A stretch of DNA of 7,873 nt from Thermotoga sp. 4484_232 (GCA_002084985.1 MZGO01000086.1:1-7873), one strand, 5' to 3'. Shown: positions 1 to 6,812, numbered from the stretch's first letter. Notes: generated by a model from the letters alone, not told the origin. Numbers and translations are program-made.

Positions 1-785
1 CCAAGTAAATTGAACCCAAGACACGTTAGCAAAATGGCAAGTCCGGGAAATATCGCCATATGAGGGGCAATTTGAAGAAAATCTTTAGCTTCGCTCAACA
101 TACTTCCCCAAGAAGGTGTTGGAGGCTGTATACCAAGCCCCAGAAAGCTCAGGGTCGCTTCACTTATAACGGCTCCTGCAAAATTCAGTGAAGAGTATAT
201 TATCAGAGAAGGAACTATGTTTGGAAGAATATGGTGAAAAATGACTCGAAGATTGGAAGCCCCTAGAACTTTCGATGCTATCACAAAGTCCTCATTTTTT
301 ACGTTCAAAACCGCACTTCTCACAACTCGAGCAAAACTTGGAACCATGACGACACCTATCGCGATCATGGCGTTGAAGAGGCCTGGTCCTAAGACCGTCA
401 TCATCGCTATGGCAAGGAGAACGTAGGGAAAGGAAAGGAGAGCATCCATGAATCTCATGATGAGAGAATCCAGAAATCCTCCAAAATATCCTGAAATTAT
501 TCCAAGAATAGTTCCTATAAGAGCTCCTATACCGACCGCAATTACCCCGACCATCAAGGATACTCTGGATCCATAAACGAGGCGAGAAAAAACGTCCCTC
601 CCATAATCATCTGTTCCGAATATATGGCCTCCCTCTCCTGGCTTTGCAAGAATGTGCATGAAATCTATTTCATCGTAAGGGTGAGTCGCTATGAGCGGTG
701 CGAAGATCGCTAGAATTAAATCTAGAGTTATAATGGCGAGACCTGCCATTGCAGATTTACTTTTCAGGATCCTTTTGATCGTCAT
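1..785 (-). CDS. Dipeptide/oligopeptide ABC transporter permease, DppC type (3' end cut by window edge)
   Basis: Inner-membrane permease that pairs with the DppB-type subunit to form the channel of a peptide-class (PepT family) ABC importer. The 261 complete codons show a short cytoplasmic N terminus and a first membrane helix at about residues 12-32. The DppC/OppC signature IFGTDDYGRDVFSRLVYGSR follows at 55-74, and then the BPD_transp_1 core. The EAA-like cytoplasmic loop that contacts the ATPase lies at about 166-190 (key residues G175 and LPN at 187-189). The conserved ISEATLSFLGLGIQPP segment is at 207-222. The family usually ends with a DG-RD-LDPR-like tail, so I infer that only a dozen or so residues are missing. 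ATG was chosen because GAGGGG lies 8-9 nt upstream and the gene starts only 3 nt after the dppB stop, which suggests translational coupling. No ATPase gene is visible; dppD/dppF-like genes may lie beyond the edge. The peptide substrate cannot be told from sequence. Confidence 0.93.
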   Translation of the reverse strand, partial: MTIKRILKSKSAMAGLAIITLDLILAIFAPLIATHPYDEIDFMHILAKPGEGGHIFGTDDYGRDVFSRLVYGSRVSLMVGVIAVGIGALIGTILGIISGYFGGFLDSLIMRFMDALLSFPYVLLAIAMMTVLGPGLFNAMIAIGVVMVPSFARVVRSAVLNVKNEDFVIASKVLGASNLRVIFHHILPNIVPSLIIYSSLNFAGAVISEATLSFLGLGIQPPTPSWGSMLSEAKDFLQIAPHMAIFPGLAILLTCLGFNLL

Positions 786-788
786 GTT

Positions 789-1745
789 TCATCCCCTCTC
801 ATAACTCTGTCTTATCCTTGGATTCACGATCGCATAAATCACATCAACCAGGAGATTTATGAATATGTAAGTTACGGCAACAAAAAGCACTTCTCCCTGA
901 ACAAGCATAAAATCTCTTCTCATGATGGCATCGACCATGAGTTTTCCAAGCCCGGGAAGGGCAAAAACCGTCTCTGTTAAAACCGCACCGGCAAGTAGAT
1001 TTCCCAGTTGCAAACCGATGACTGTGATTATCGGAACGAGGGCATTCCTCAAGGCGTGTCTGTATATTATTAAACGCTTTCTCAGTCCTTTTGCATAAGC
1101 TGTCCTCACGTAATCCTGTCTCAGCACTTCCAGCATACTGGATCTTGTGAATCTAGTTATGGTTCCCATGGAGAGAATACCGAGTGCGAAGGAAGGTAGA
1201 ATAAGATGCTTCACAACATCCCAGATACCCTTATCCAAACTTCCAAGACCAACCGCTGGGAGCCATCCCAATTTCAGAGAGAATACGATGATGAGTACCA
1301 TTCCAAACCAGAAGATGGGTATCGAGATCCCAATGAGCGCTAGGACCGTTACAAGAAGATCGGTGAAAGAATTGTGTTTGACAGCACTGAGTATGCCTGC
1401 TGGTATCCCTACCAAGACTGCTATGAAGAGAGCAGAAACGCTCAAAACGAGAGTCGTGGGAAACCTCTCCAGGATAAGAGAAAGAACATCTTGCTTGTAT
1501 ATCAGGGATTTTCCAAGATCTCCTGTTAAAACTCTCTTCAAATATAAAAGAAACTGAACGAATATGGGTTTATCGAGGCCAAGCTGTTGTCTGAATCTAG
1601 CAATATCCTCTGCTCTTGCCTCTGGTCCGAGGATCACCATGGCGGGATCTCCGGGTATGAGTTTCAAGAGCAGAAACGTTATCAGAAGAACGAAGAACAA
1701 TGTTGGTATGACTTGAAGGAGCCTTTTCACCAGATATTTCCGCAA
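789..1745 (-). CDS. Dipeptide/oligopeptide ABC transporter permease, DppB type
   Basis: Inner-membrane permease of a peptide-class ABC importer, partner of the DppC-type subunit encoded immediately downstream. The 318 residues match the usual family length. A first membrane helix lies at about 9-30, followed by the typical LIPGDP motif (29-34). The periplasmic segment has a QQLGLDKP box (53-60), and GDLGKS is at 75-80. About five further hydrophobic helices follow. The EAA loop lies at about 211-240 (DYVRTAYAKG, then RHALRNALVP). The conserved ETVFALPGLGKL is at 258-269 and the tail contains VNPRIR. The start is TTG, chosen because GAGGTG lies 7 nt upstream and the protein then begins MRKYLVKRLL, the usual N terminus. 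The gene looks intact although the binding-protein gene before it is broken. An intercistronic hairpin immediately precedes its ribosome binding site. Confidence 0.95.
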   Translation of the reverse strand: MRKYLVKRLLQVIPTLFFVLLITFLLLKLIPGDPAMVILGPEARAEDIARFRQQLGLDKPIFVQFLLYLKRVLTGDLGKSLIYKQDVLSLILERFPTTLVLSVSALFIAVLVGIPAGILSAVKHNSFTDLLVTVLALIGISIPIFWFGMVLIIVFSLKLGWLPAVGLGSLDKGIWDVVKHLILPSFALGILSMGTITRFTRSSMLEVLRQDYVRTAYAKGLRKRLIIYRHALRNALVPIITVIGLQLGNLLAGAVLTETVFALPGLGKLMVDAIMRRDFMLVQGEVLFVAVTYIFINLLVDVIYAIVNPRIRQSYERG

Positions 1746-1759
1746 AGTGTTTCACCTCG

Positions 1760-1789
1760 AAAATGATGGGGGACTTCCCCCATCATTTT
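1760..1789 (-). terminator. Perfect intercistronic hairpin between binding-protein gene and dppB; possible attenuator or mRNA stabiliser
   Basis: A perfect inverted repeat has two 14-base arms (1760-1773 and 1776-1789) around a 2-base centre; in RNA the loop would open to four or more bases. Read on the minus strand, it is a G/C-rich stem with A/T ends followed by four U residues. The stop codon of the binding-protein reading frame (1785-1783) lies inside the stem, and the dppB ribosome binding site (1758-1753) follows directly. The short U-run suggests a leaky terminator. Such elements between binding-protein and permease genes are known to lower permease expression or protect upstream mRNA. 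The structure is seen; the role is inferred. Confidence 0.6.
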
Positions 1790-3169
1790 TCTTCAACCCA
1801 AACGTTCGTGCCAGGAGCGTACAACCTTATCATCATATCGGGCGATACGGTGAAACCTCTAACTCTCTTGTTAACACCCATAACCACCATCTTGTGATAG
1901 AGTGGCATATAAACTCTATCCTGCATGATCAACTTTTCGGCTTCCTGGTAATATTTTATCCTCTCTTGTCGATCCGCTGTTGACTCTCCTTTGGCTATGA
2001 GTTCATCGACCTTTGGATTGCTGTATCCTCCACCATTTCCATAGGTTCCTTTTCTAGATGAATGGAACATGTAGAATATGAAGTATTCAGGGTCTGGATA
2101 CCAGGTCCAACCGATGGTGTACATATCCGCTTCTCCCTTTGATGTGACTGCGACAAAACTTCCCCATTCCAGAGATTGTACTTTGAGATCTATACCTATC
2201 TTCTTCAACATCGATTGCATTATGATAGCTGCTTTCCTCCTGTTTGGATCCTCTGGAGTGTATATCGTAAGCTTAAGTCCATTTTCGTATCCTGCCTCTT
2301 TCAAGAGCTCTTTTGCCTTTTCTGGATCGTAGGGAAGGGCGAGTTTCTTTATGTCTGGGTTGTAAGCCCATGAACCTGGCGGAATGGGACCGTAAGCTCT
2401 GACACCAGAGCCATTCGGGAACAACACTTTTATTATCTGATCCAGATCCACACCGTAGAATATAGCTTCCCTAACTTTCTTGTTTGTCGTTGGCCCACGC
2501 AAGGAGTTCATGTACACCGCATAAACGTTCACACCGGGAACCATGACAACGTCCACATTTGGAGTTGTCTTCACCCTTGGAATGTCCTGATCAAGAATGT
2601 CGCTTGCTATGTCGACCTCTCCACTCATCAGAGCAACTGCAAGGACTGACTTGTTCGGTATGAACTTGTACGTTATCTTCTTGAGATACGGTTTTTCACC
2701 CCAATAATCCTCGTTTCTGACAAAGGTCATGTGATCATCCTTCACCCATTCAACCATCTTGAAAGGTCCCGTTCCAACAGGGTGAAGAGTGAATTCATCT
2801 CCCCACCCTTCTACCTCTTCTTTTGGTGTATTTCACATCTTCAGCTGTTACCTCTCTCCCATCTTGGAACTTCCCTTTTTGGAAGTGAACACCTTTTCTA
2901 AGCCTGAACGTCCAAACCTTCAGATCTTCTGAAACTTCCCATGATTCTGCGAGAAGTGGTCTTATTTCCTTCACTTCAGCATCGTATGCCACCAGTGTTT
3001 CAAAAACGTTTCTCATGACCTGAGCTGATGCAAGATCTTGATACAGAGCCGGATCCATGGTGGTTGGATTCTGATCGGTACCAACAACGATCTCCCCATT
3101 GTAGTTAGGACCACCAAAAGAGATGACTGTTAGCAATGTAACGATGAGAAGCAGAATGAACTTTCTCAC
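1783..3169 (-). pseudogene. Peptide ABC transporter substrate-binding protein (SBP_bac_5), disrupted by internal deletion and frameshift
   Basis: When intact this would be the exported receptor delivering peptides, or possibly oligosaccharides, to the downstream permeases. The 5' part (3169 to about 2825) encodes a signal peptide (RKFILLLIVTLLTVISF, no lipobox Cys), the mature start NGEIVVGTDQNPTTMDP, and FQDGREVTAEDVKYT at 101-115. It then runs out of frame to a TGA at 2797-2795. From about 2826 another frame gives PKEEVEGWGDEF, HPVGTGPFKMVEW, NEDYWGEKPYLKKITYKF and a full C-terminal region ending at 1783. In the family, about 50-60 residues separate these two blocks; here they are absent, so a deletion of very roughly 165 bp (length 2 mod 3) explains both the gap and the frame change. 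The GTG at 3169 is preferred because GGGAGGTG lies 6 nt upstream, overlapping the aroM-like stop; the GTG at 3178 sits inside that Shine-Dalgarno sequence. Only about 124 residues would be made from this start. An independent start within the 3' frame (ATG at 2757) would lack a signal peptide. Confidence 0.88.
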
Positions 3170-3183
3170 AACCAACACCTCCC

Positions 3184-3789
3184 TTATAATATGGACCTGA
3201 GAAAATTTCCCAGTAATTTACGAGCTGATACCACGATACCTTCTGTGTATTTCTTCACAAATTCTTCTTCTCTCAAAGCGTATCCTATACAATCCAAGAT
3301 AACGAGATCTCTATCCTTCAGGATTGATAAGTCGTTGAAGATGTGCGTATAGGGTGAATACGAGACTATTTTTAGATCTCTCGCTATACTCTTCCATTTT
3401 CCTCTTACCATCTCAATTTGACCAGGCTCTGGAACAACGATTCCCAACTTCTCGGGTTTCATGATTGAAGCAAAGTATCTCAATATTTTTGAAGGAAGAA
3501 TGCACCCGTCGATGTTCACATCGTCGGTACATAAAAGCACTGTCATTTCCTCTTGATGAGGGATTCTTTTCAATACCTTCTCTACCCATCTTCTTGAAAG
3601 TTTCACTTCGTTTCCATCTCTAAGCCGTGTAACGAGAAACTCTTCATTCTCTGATGGCTTGGCTTTTTCGATGTTGCTCGGATCATCAAGAAGACCTATT
3701 TCTTTATAGTTCAACGTTTTTCCTATGATTTTAAAAAGTTCCGGTATGACATCATCCCTTGGCGTCTGCCCAAGAGTTACAAACACCAT
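3184..3789 (-). CDS. AroM family protein
   Basis: First gene of the peptide-transporter operon. The 201-residue product resembles the AroM family (about 220-225 residues in enterobacteria), a cytoplasmic family of unknown reaction with an Asp/Glu/hydantoin-racemase-like look. Visible landmarks are VTLGQTPRDDVIPE near the N terminus (4-17), SRRWVEKVL at 65-73, the strand LLCTDD at 85-90, GIVVPEPGQ at 116-124 with a following KW, and VILDCIGY at 163-170. The last contains the cysteine typical of the family. The region after LLCTDD is a few residues shorter than in E. coli AroM. The ATG at 3789 was chosen over an in-frame upstream ATG at 3903 because GAAGGGG lies 8 nt upstream, similarity begins here, and the longer version would run across the predicted promoter. 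The stop overlaps the ribosome binding site of the next gene. AroM-like genes next to peptide transporters, as I recall, occur in other bacteria, suggesting a role in amino-acid or peptide metabolism; this is inference. Confidence 0.85.
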   Translation of the reverse strand: MVFVTLGQTPRDDVIPELFKIIGKTLNYKEIGLLDDPSNIEKAKPSENEEFLVTRLRDGNEVKLSRRWVEKVLKRIPHQEEMTVLLCTDDVNIDGCILPSKILRYFASIMKPEKLGIVVPEPGQIEMVRGKWKSIARDLKIVSYSPYTHIFNDLSILKDRDLVILDCIGYALREEEFVKKYTEGIVVSARKLLGNFLRSIL

Positions 3790-3833
3790 GATGATTGCCC
3801 CTTCTAGATTTTTTAAATTATACTTAAAATTGT

Positions 3834-3863
3834 ATTTTACCAGAAAGGATTCGAGAATGTCAA
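3834..3863 (-). promoter_or_regulatory. Sigma-70-type promoter for the aroM-like/peptide transporter operon
   Basis: On the minus strand a perfect -35 hexamer TTGACA (3863-3858) is followed by an 18-nt spacer and the -10 hexamer TAAAAT (3839-3834). Transcription would start near 3827, giving a leader of roughly 38 nt before the ATG at 3789. A second perfect TATAAT (3822-3817) lies just downstream but has only a weak -35 match (TTCTGG), so I regard it as secondary. No clear operator repeat was seen. Assigned by motif only. Confidence 0.65.
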
Positions 3864-3893
3864 ATGAAAGATCATGTAAGATGGCAGGGGGGA

Positions 3894-4016
3894 ATGGATA
3901 CATTCATAATGGATTTAGAAAAACTTGAAAAGGCGATTCCCCTCCAGAGATTGAACAAGTTTCTAGGTTTTGCAAGGGAACACAATGTGCGATGTTGTGG
4001 CAACGAGGTAGAATAA
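3894..4016 (+). other. Short open reading frame in the decayed intergenic stretch, possibly a gene remnant
   Basis: An ATG at 3894 (or 3909) opens 40 (or 35) codons with a plausible amphipathic, Lys/Leu-rich peptide (MDLEKLEKAIPLQRLNKFLG, then FAREHNVR) ending at TAA 4014-4016. An AGGGGGG run lies too close upstream of the first ATG to be a normal ribosome binding site and too far from the second. Composition looks protein-like until about codon 33. It may be the 5' fragment of the same degraded gene whose remains continue from 4031, or it may be chance. I do not recognise a family. Confidence 0.25.
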
Positions 4017-4030
4017 TAGCTACATGCTAG

Positions 4031-4344
4031 TTCATTCTGGATATTATCATAAAATCCAATAAGCTCCCCATGGAAATTTATGTGGTGAGATACGAAATGA
4101 GGGTTCTTTACAAAAACAACAGGATCGATTTTCCGGTGAGAAAAGATGATGGGAAGAACATCTGGATAGAGGTTAAATACTTTGATTGAAAAATAGAATT
4201 GCTCTTTTTTCCGGATGCTCCGACCAGAATTGGAAAGCTTTAATTTACGATGTAATAATCCTTCCGGTGACTTTCCAACTCAAGGGGACATACATCAATT
4301 TTGAGAGGCTGATACTTATATGCAGTGAGGGATTCACTCGATGA
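4031..4344 (+). pseudogene. Decayed coding remnant in two frames, family unknown
   Basis: One frame (4031-4189) reads a protein-like stretch containing ILDIIIKSNKLPMEIYVVRY, RIDFPVRKDDGKNIWIEVKY and FD before a TGA at 4187-4189. Immediately overlapping, another frame (4186-4344) continues with LKNRIALFSGCSDQNWKALI, YDVIILPVTFQLKGTYINFE and RLILICSEGFTR, then TGA. Both parts have sensible hydrophobic-strand/charged patterns, and the switch sits at one point (about 4183-4190), as expected for a frameshifted old gene. No good start codon with ribosome binding site opens the first part, and a TAG precedes it. The D-x(4)-D-D-G-K-x(4)-E-x-K pattern in the first part vaguely recalls PD-(D/E)XK nuclease cores, but this is a weak hint only. 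The 3' end overlaps the 3' end of the convergent YbaK-like gene by 11 bp. The rest of 3864-4030 shows no further convincing structure. Confidence 0.45.
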
Positions 4345-4768
4345 TATCTAAAATTTCTGCTTTCTGGTGCTCAACTATCCTTTTTGGATCTATCTTTATC
4401 AATCTGTCAATACTTCCTCCACCTCCCAGAACGTAATCGTTCTCCATCACCCTTTTATCGACAATGGTTTTTATATTAACTCCAACAGGAGGAACCGACC
4501 CTATCTCATAACCTGTAAGTTTTTGAACCTCCTCAGGTTTTGCCATTCTGACCTTTCCGAACATCTCCTTGAGTTTTTTGAAACTCACTTTAGCTTCTCC
4601 ATCCACGATAACGAGTAATGGCGTTTTTTTACCTATCAGAACGATGGACTTAACGATCTTTCTTCTGGGGACCCCAGAAGCTCTAACTGCTTGCTCAACC
4701 GTTTTCACTGGCTCTCCAAGATTCAAAACCTCCCCACCTAATTCACGTATCAAATCTTCAAAATTCAT
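4334..4768 (-). CDS. YbaK/ProX-like aminoacyl-tRNA deacylase (prolyl-tRNA synthetase-associated domain)
   Basis: Stand-alone member of the YbaK/EbsC superfamily, which hydrolyses misacylated tRNAs such as Ala- or Cys-tRNA(Pro) in the cytoplasm; the exact substrate cannot be told here. The 144-residue product matches the usual size of about 150. It shows the opening TVEQAVRASGV (23-33), IVKSIVLIG (38-46) with the conserved lysine at 40 corresponding by position to the catalytic lysine of the family, and LLVIVDGEAKVSFKKLKE (51-68). It also has MAKPEEVQKLTGYEIGSVPP (75-94), with the typical glycine/proline-rich loop, and a glycine-rich segment at 115-118. ATG 4768 was chosen because GAGGT lies 7 nt upstream; an in-frame ATG at 4864 would extend across the divergent promoter and into the start of the DUF72 gene. 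It is transcribed divergently from the DUF72 gene, with 85 bp between starts. Confidence 0.88.
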   Translation of the reverse strand: MNFEDLIRELGGEVLNLGEPVKTVEQAVRASGVPRRKIVKSIVLIGKKTPLLVIVDGEAKVSFKKLKEMFGKVRMAKPEEVQKLTGYEIGSVPPVGVNIKTIVDKRVMENDYVLGGGGSIDRLIKIDPKRIVEHQKAEILDIIE

Positions 4769-4793
4769 TTCTATTACCTCATTTCCAATTCGA

Positions 4794-4850
4794 TTGATAA
4801 TAGGTCGTTTTGTATATGATATCATACCATTGTGCTTGTTGTGAGGTGAA
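4794..4850. promoter_or_regulatory. Divergent promoter region with a 12-bp palindrome placing TATGAT on both strands
   Basis: The 85-bp gap between the YbaK-like and DUF72 starts contains TATGATATCATA (4815-4826), a perfect palindrome that reads as a -10-like TATGAT in both directions. For the plus strand, TTGATA (4794-4799) lies 15 nt upstream, a short spacer. For the minus strand, TTCACC (4850-4845) lies 18 nt upstream. Either could serve as a -35. The arrangement fits a symmetric bidirectional promoter, or alternatively an operator. Motif reading only; neither -35 is strong. Confidence 0.45.
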
Positions 4851-4853
4851 AAA

Positions 4854-5636
4854 ATGTTGTACATTGGGACGAGTGGCTTCTCTTTTGATGATTGGGTTGG
4901 AAAAGTTTATCCTGAGAATATAAAATCTTCCCAAATGTTGAAATATTACTGGGCCGTCTGGAAATTCAACGCTGTGGAGTTGAACTTCACTTATTACACT
5001 CTTCCAACCACCAAGAGTATCGTTTCTATGCTCAGAAAAACTCCTATAGATTTTTATTTCGTGGTTAAACTGCCGGGCAAAATAACACACGAGGCGTGGA
5101 GAGATGGGGATATAGAAGACTGTGCAAACGATTTTTTGAGAGCGATTCAACCCATGAGAGATGAAGGACGGTTAAAACTACTGCTAGCTCAATTTCCATA
5201 TTCTTTCAAGTTCTCGCGAAAGAATGTCGAATATATAGAGATGATACAGGATCACTTCAAAGATCTGGATATAGCCGTGGAGTACAGACACAGGTCATGG
5301 TTAAGAGAAGAGGTCTTTGAATTCATGAAAGAAAGAAGTATCACTTATGTGACGGTGGATGAACCACCAATAGGTGATCTCTTTCCGTATTATCCGTATC
5401 ACACAACTGCCAAAGCATATTACAGGTTCCATGGTAGAAACAAGAGATGGTTTGAAGCAGAGGGTGGGGAAAGATACGATTATCTCTATAGCAAGGAAGA
5501 ATTAGAAAAATTTGCAGGGGATGTCAAAAAATCAATGAAAGAGGTGGAAGAAGTTTTCGTGTTCTTCAACAACTGCCACAAGGGATCGGCTGTGACAAAC
5601 GCTTTGGATTTTTCTAAAATGCTCAGGGAGGGATGA
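4854..5636 (+). CDS. DUF72 family protein (YecE-like, TIM-barrel)
   Basis: Cytoplasmic protein of the DUF72 family (Pfam PF01904), a TIM-barrel family whose reaction is not established. From memory, the T. maritima member TM1631 has a solved structure and has been proposed to resemble endonuclease IV. All landmarks are present in 260 residues, the usual length: IGTSGFSFDDWVGKVYP (4-20), VELNFTYYTLP (41-51), FVVKLPGKITHE (69-80), LLAQFPYSFKFS (110-121), AVEYRHRSW (141-149), VTVDEPP (166-172), YYRFHGRNKRWF (189-200) and the C-terminal FFNNCHKGSAVTNAL (237-251). The start is supported by GAGGTG 5 nt before the ATG. It is the first gene of the plus-strand operon; its stop overlaps the next gene's start (ATGA at 5633-5636). 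No damage seen. Identification is strong, function is not. Confidence 0.95.
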   Translation: MLYIGTSGFSFDDWVGKVYPENIKSSQMLKYYWAVWKFNAVELNFTYYTLPTTKSIVSMLRKTPIDFYFVVKLPGKITHEAWRDGDIEDCANDFLRAIQPMRDEGRLKLLLAQFPYSFKFSRKNVEYIEMIQDHFKDLDIAVEYRHRSWLREEVFEFMKERSITYVTVDEPPIGDLFPYYPYHTTAKAYYRFHGRNKRWFEAEGGERYDYLYSKEELEKFAGDVKKSMKEVEEVFVFFNNCHKGSAVTNALDFSKMLREG

Positions 5637-5953
5637 CATTGGAAGAGATCATGGAAGAGATACTGGAAATGTTCGAAGAAAACCAGGATGAAGAGCTCAT
5701 GGATTTTTTCAAAAAAGTCGTAGAAACACTCAAAATGAAGGGTTACACCATGGAACAGATAGTATCAGGCATTGATCTGTTTTTGGAGGCATTAAGCGAT
5801 GTTTTCTCTCCGCTGATTAGTTTTTCCTTCGAAGATTACGATCCTAGGATTCGTGTTTTCACAGAAGAAGAGAATTTGAACGTTGAGGAAAAGGAAAAGC
5901 TACTCAGGGGAGAAATGGATGAATGGGAGTTCGAAGTGAAGAGATGGAGTTGA
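5633..5953 (+). CDS. Small acidic protein, possibly DUF494/Smg-like
   Basis: A 106-residue, strongly acidic protein translated by coupling: its ATG overlaps the DUF72 stop as ATGA. The GGGAGG at 5626-5631 provides a Shine-Dalgarno sequence, though it lies very close to the ATG. The N-terminal half looks helical (EEIMEEILEMFEEN; EELMDFFKKVVETLKMKGYT; a hydrophobic helix IDLFLEAL). It is followed by a strand-like ISFSFEDYDPRIRVFTEEEN and a charged tail. The order of helix pair, GYTMEQIVSGIDLFLEALS and RIRVFTEEE resembles the start of DUF494/Smg proteins (RIYTPEE-like motif), but the protein is shorter than the roughly 150-residue family norm and I call this only a weak resemblance. No signal peptide or membrane helix. 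It also overlaps the next gene by about 10 bp, which suggests a tight operon. Function unknown. Confidence 0.8.
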   Translation: MTLEEIMEEILEMFEENQDEELMDFFKKVVETLKMKGYTMEQIVSGIDLFLEALSDVFSPLISFSFEDYDPRIRVFTEEENLNVEEKEKLLRGEMDEWEFEVKRWS

Positions 5954-6811
5954 GGAAACTACACCTTTTCCTCGGTGTTTTCATCGTCTCCTTCTCAGGG
6001 ATCATGGTAAAACTCAGCACCATTTCACCTAACTCGCTTGCTCTATACAGAGTCCTGCTTGCAGAAATACTATTTTTCGCTTTCTCATGGAAAAAGCTCT
6101 TTCATTTCAGCGGTTTAAGAGAATTCCTCACAATTTTATCTGCAGGTTTTTTTCTCGGTATGCACTTCCTCCTTTGGATATCCTCCTTCAGATACACAAC
6201 CGTCGCAGGAGCTGTGATACCTTTGATGTTACAGCCTGTAGTCACGAGCCTGCTGGCTTTTTTCATCTTTGGAGAAGTCCTCGACAGAAAGGAAATATTA
6301 GCCATATTGATTGTTTTCTCTGGTATTTTGATGATGAACATATCCGATCTCTCAATCTCGAAAAAATTAGGGTTGGGTGATTTCTTATCGGTTCTAGGTA
6401 GCATATTCGTGAGTTTCTTCACCCTCATAGCGAGAAAACTGGTACCAAGAATGGGGGCTATTCTATTCAACGCGAGAGTTTACATGATCTCCTTGATCCT
6501 CCTTTTGATTTTCAGTATAGCTTCAAAAACTGTGGAATCACTGGATCTTCGAAATCTCTGGATATCTTCGAAATCTCTGGATCACGATCTTTCTGGGTTT
6601 TGGATGCTCATTTTTGGGATATTCCCTGATCACCAACTCGTTGAGATTTTTCAAAACAGGAAGTGTCTCCATGGCTCTTGTGGGTGAACCTGTCTTGGGT
6701 GTTCTCTGGTCCGTTATCCTTTTGAAGGAAACTCCAACGATATACCAAGTAGCAGGACTGGTAATTTCAGGAATAGGCCTTATGATATTCTACAAAGTCT
6801 TGAAGATATAA
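5944..6811 (+). pseudogene. EamA (DMT superfamily) transporter, frameshifted by a 19-bp tandem duplication
   Basis: When intact this is a ten-helix inner-membrane metabolite exporter/importer of the EamA type; the substrate is unknown. The first frame encodes the N-terminal repeat, with LYRVLLAEILFF, a WISSFRYTTVAGAVIP segment, LQPVVTSLLAFFIFGEVL and IVFSGILMM. It continues into the second repeat (LIARKLVPRMGAILFNARVY). At about residue 201 a 19-bp duplication shifts the frame and a stop follows at 6685-6687 (247 residues). The other frame then carries the rest: FLGYSLITNSLRFFKTGSVS, MALVGEPVLGVLWSVILLKE, and VAGLVISGIGLMIFYKVLKI to TAA 6809-6811. Deleting one 19-bp copy rejoins them as NLWITIFLGFGCSFLGYS, giving 282 residues, normal for the family. 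The start is uncertain: ATG 5944 was chosen because MELRKLHLFLGV is a normal N terminus; ATG 5923, behind AGGGGAG, would add seven residues. It overlaps the preceding gene. Confidence 0.9.
6545..6582 (+). repeat. Perfect 19-bp tandem duplication inside the EamA gene
   Basis: Two adjacent identical copies of ATCTTCGAAATCTCTGGAT occupy 6545-6563 and 6564-6582. The bases flanking the repeat differ (G versus T before, A versus C after), so the unit is exactly 19 bp. Because 19 is 1 mod 3, the extra copy shifts the reading frame; loss of one copy restores the transporter exactly. It is typical of replication slippage and in principle reversible. Confidence 0.97.
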
Positions 6812-6812
6812 T
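6807..6812 (+). promoter_or_regulatory. Possible -10 element upstream of glmU
   Basis: A perfect TATAAT overlaps the stop codon of the EamA gene, 34 nt before the glmU ATG. The best upstream hexamers at suitable spacing (GATATT at 17 nt) match TTGACA poorly, so an independent glmU promoter is only possible. The base composition here is A/T-rich anyway. Confidence 0.25.

Noticed and set aside
1147..1557. Open plus-strand frame opposite dppB
   Set aside because: Shadow of the permease gene; no ribosome binding site and no plausible protein composition.
3790..3903. In-frame upstream extension of the AroM-like gene to an ATG at 3903
   Set aside because: It crosses the predicted promoter, has no good ribosome binding site and no family similarity, whereas ATG 3789 has GAAGGGG at proper spacing.
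3883..3942. GGGGAAT/ATTCCCC inverted match
   Set aside because: Only 7 bp with a loop of about 40 bases; weak and probably chance.
4779..5150. Open minus-strand frame opposite the DUF72 gene
   Set aside because: It lies antisense to a well-conserved DUF72 coding sequence and shows no recognisable protein features.
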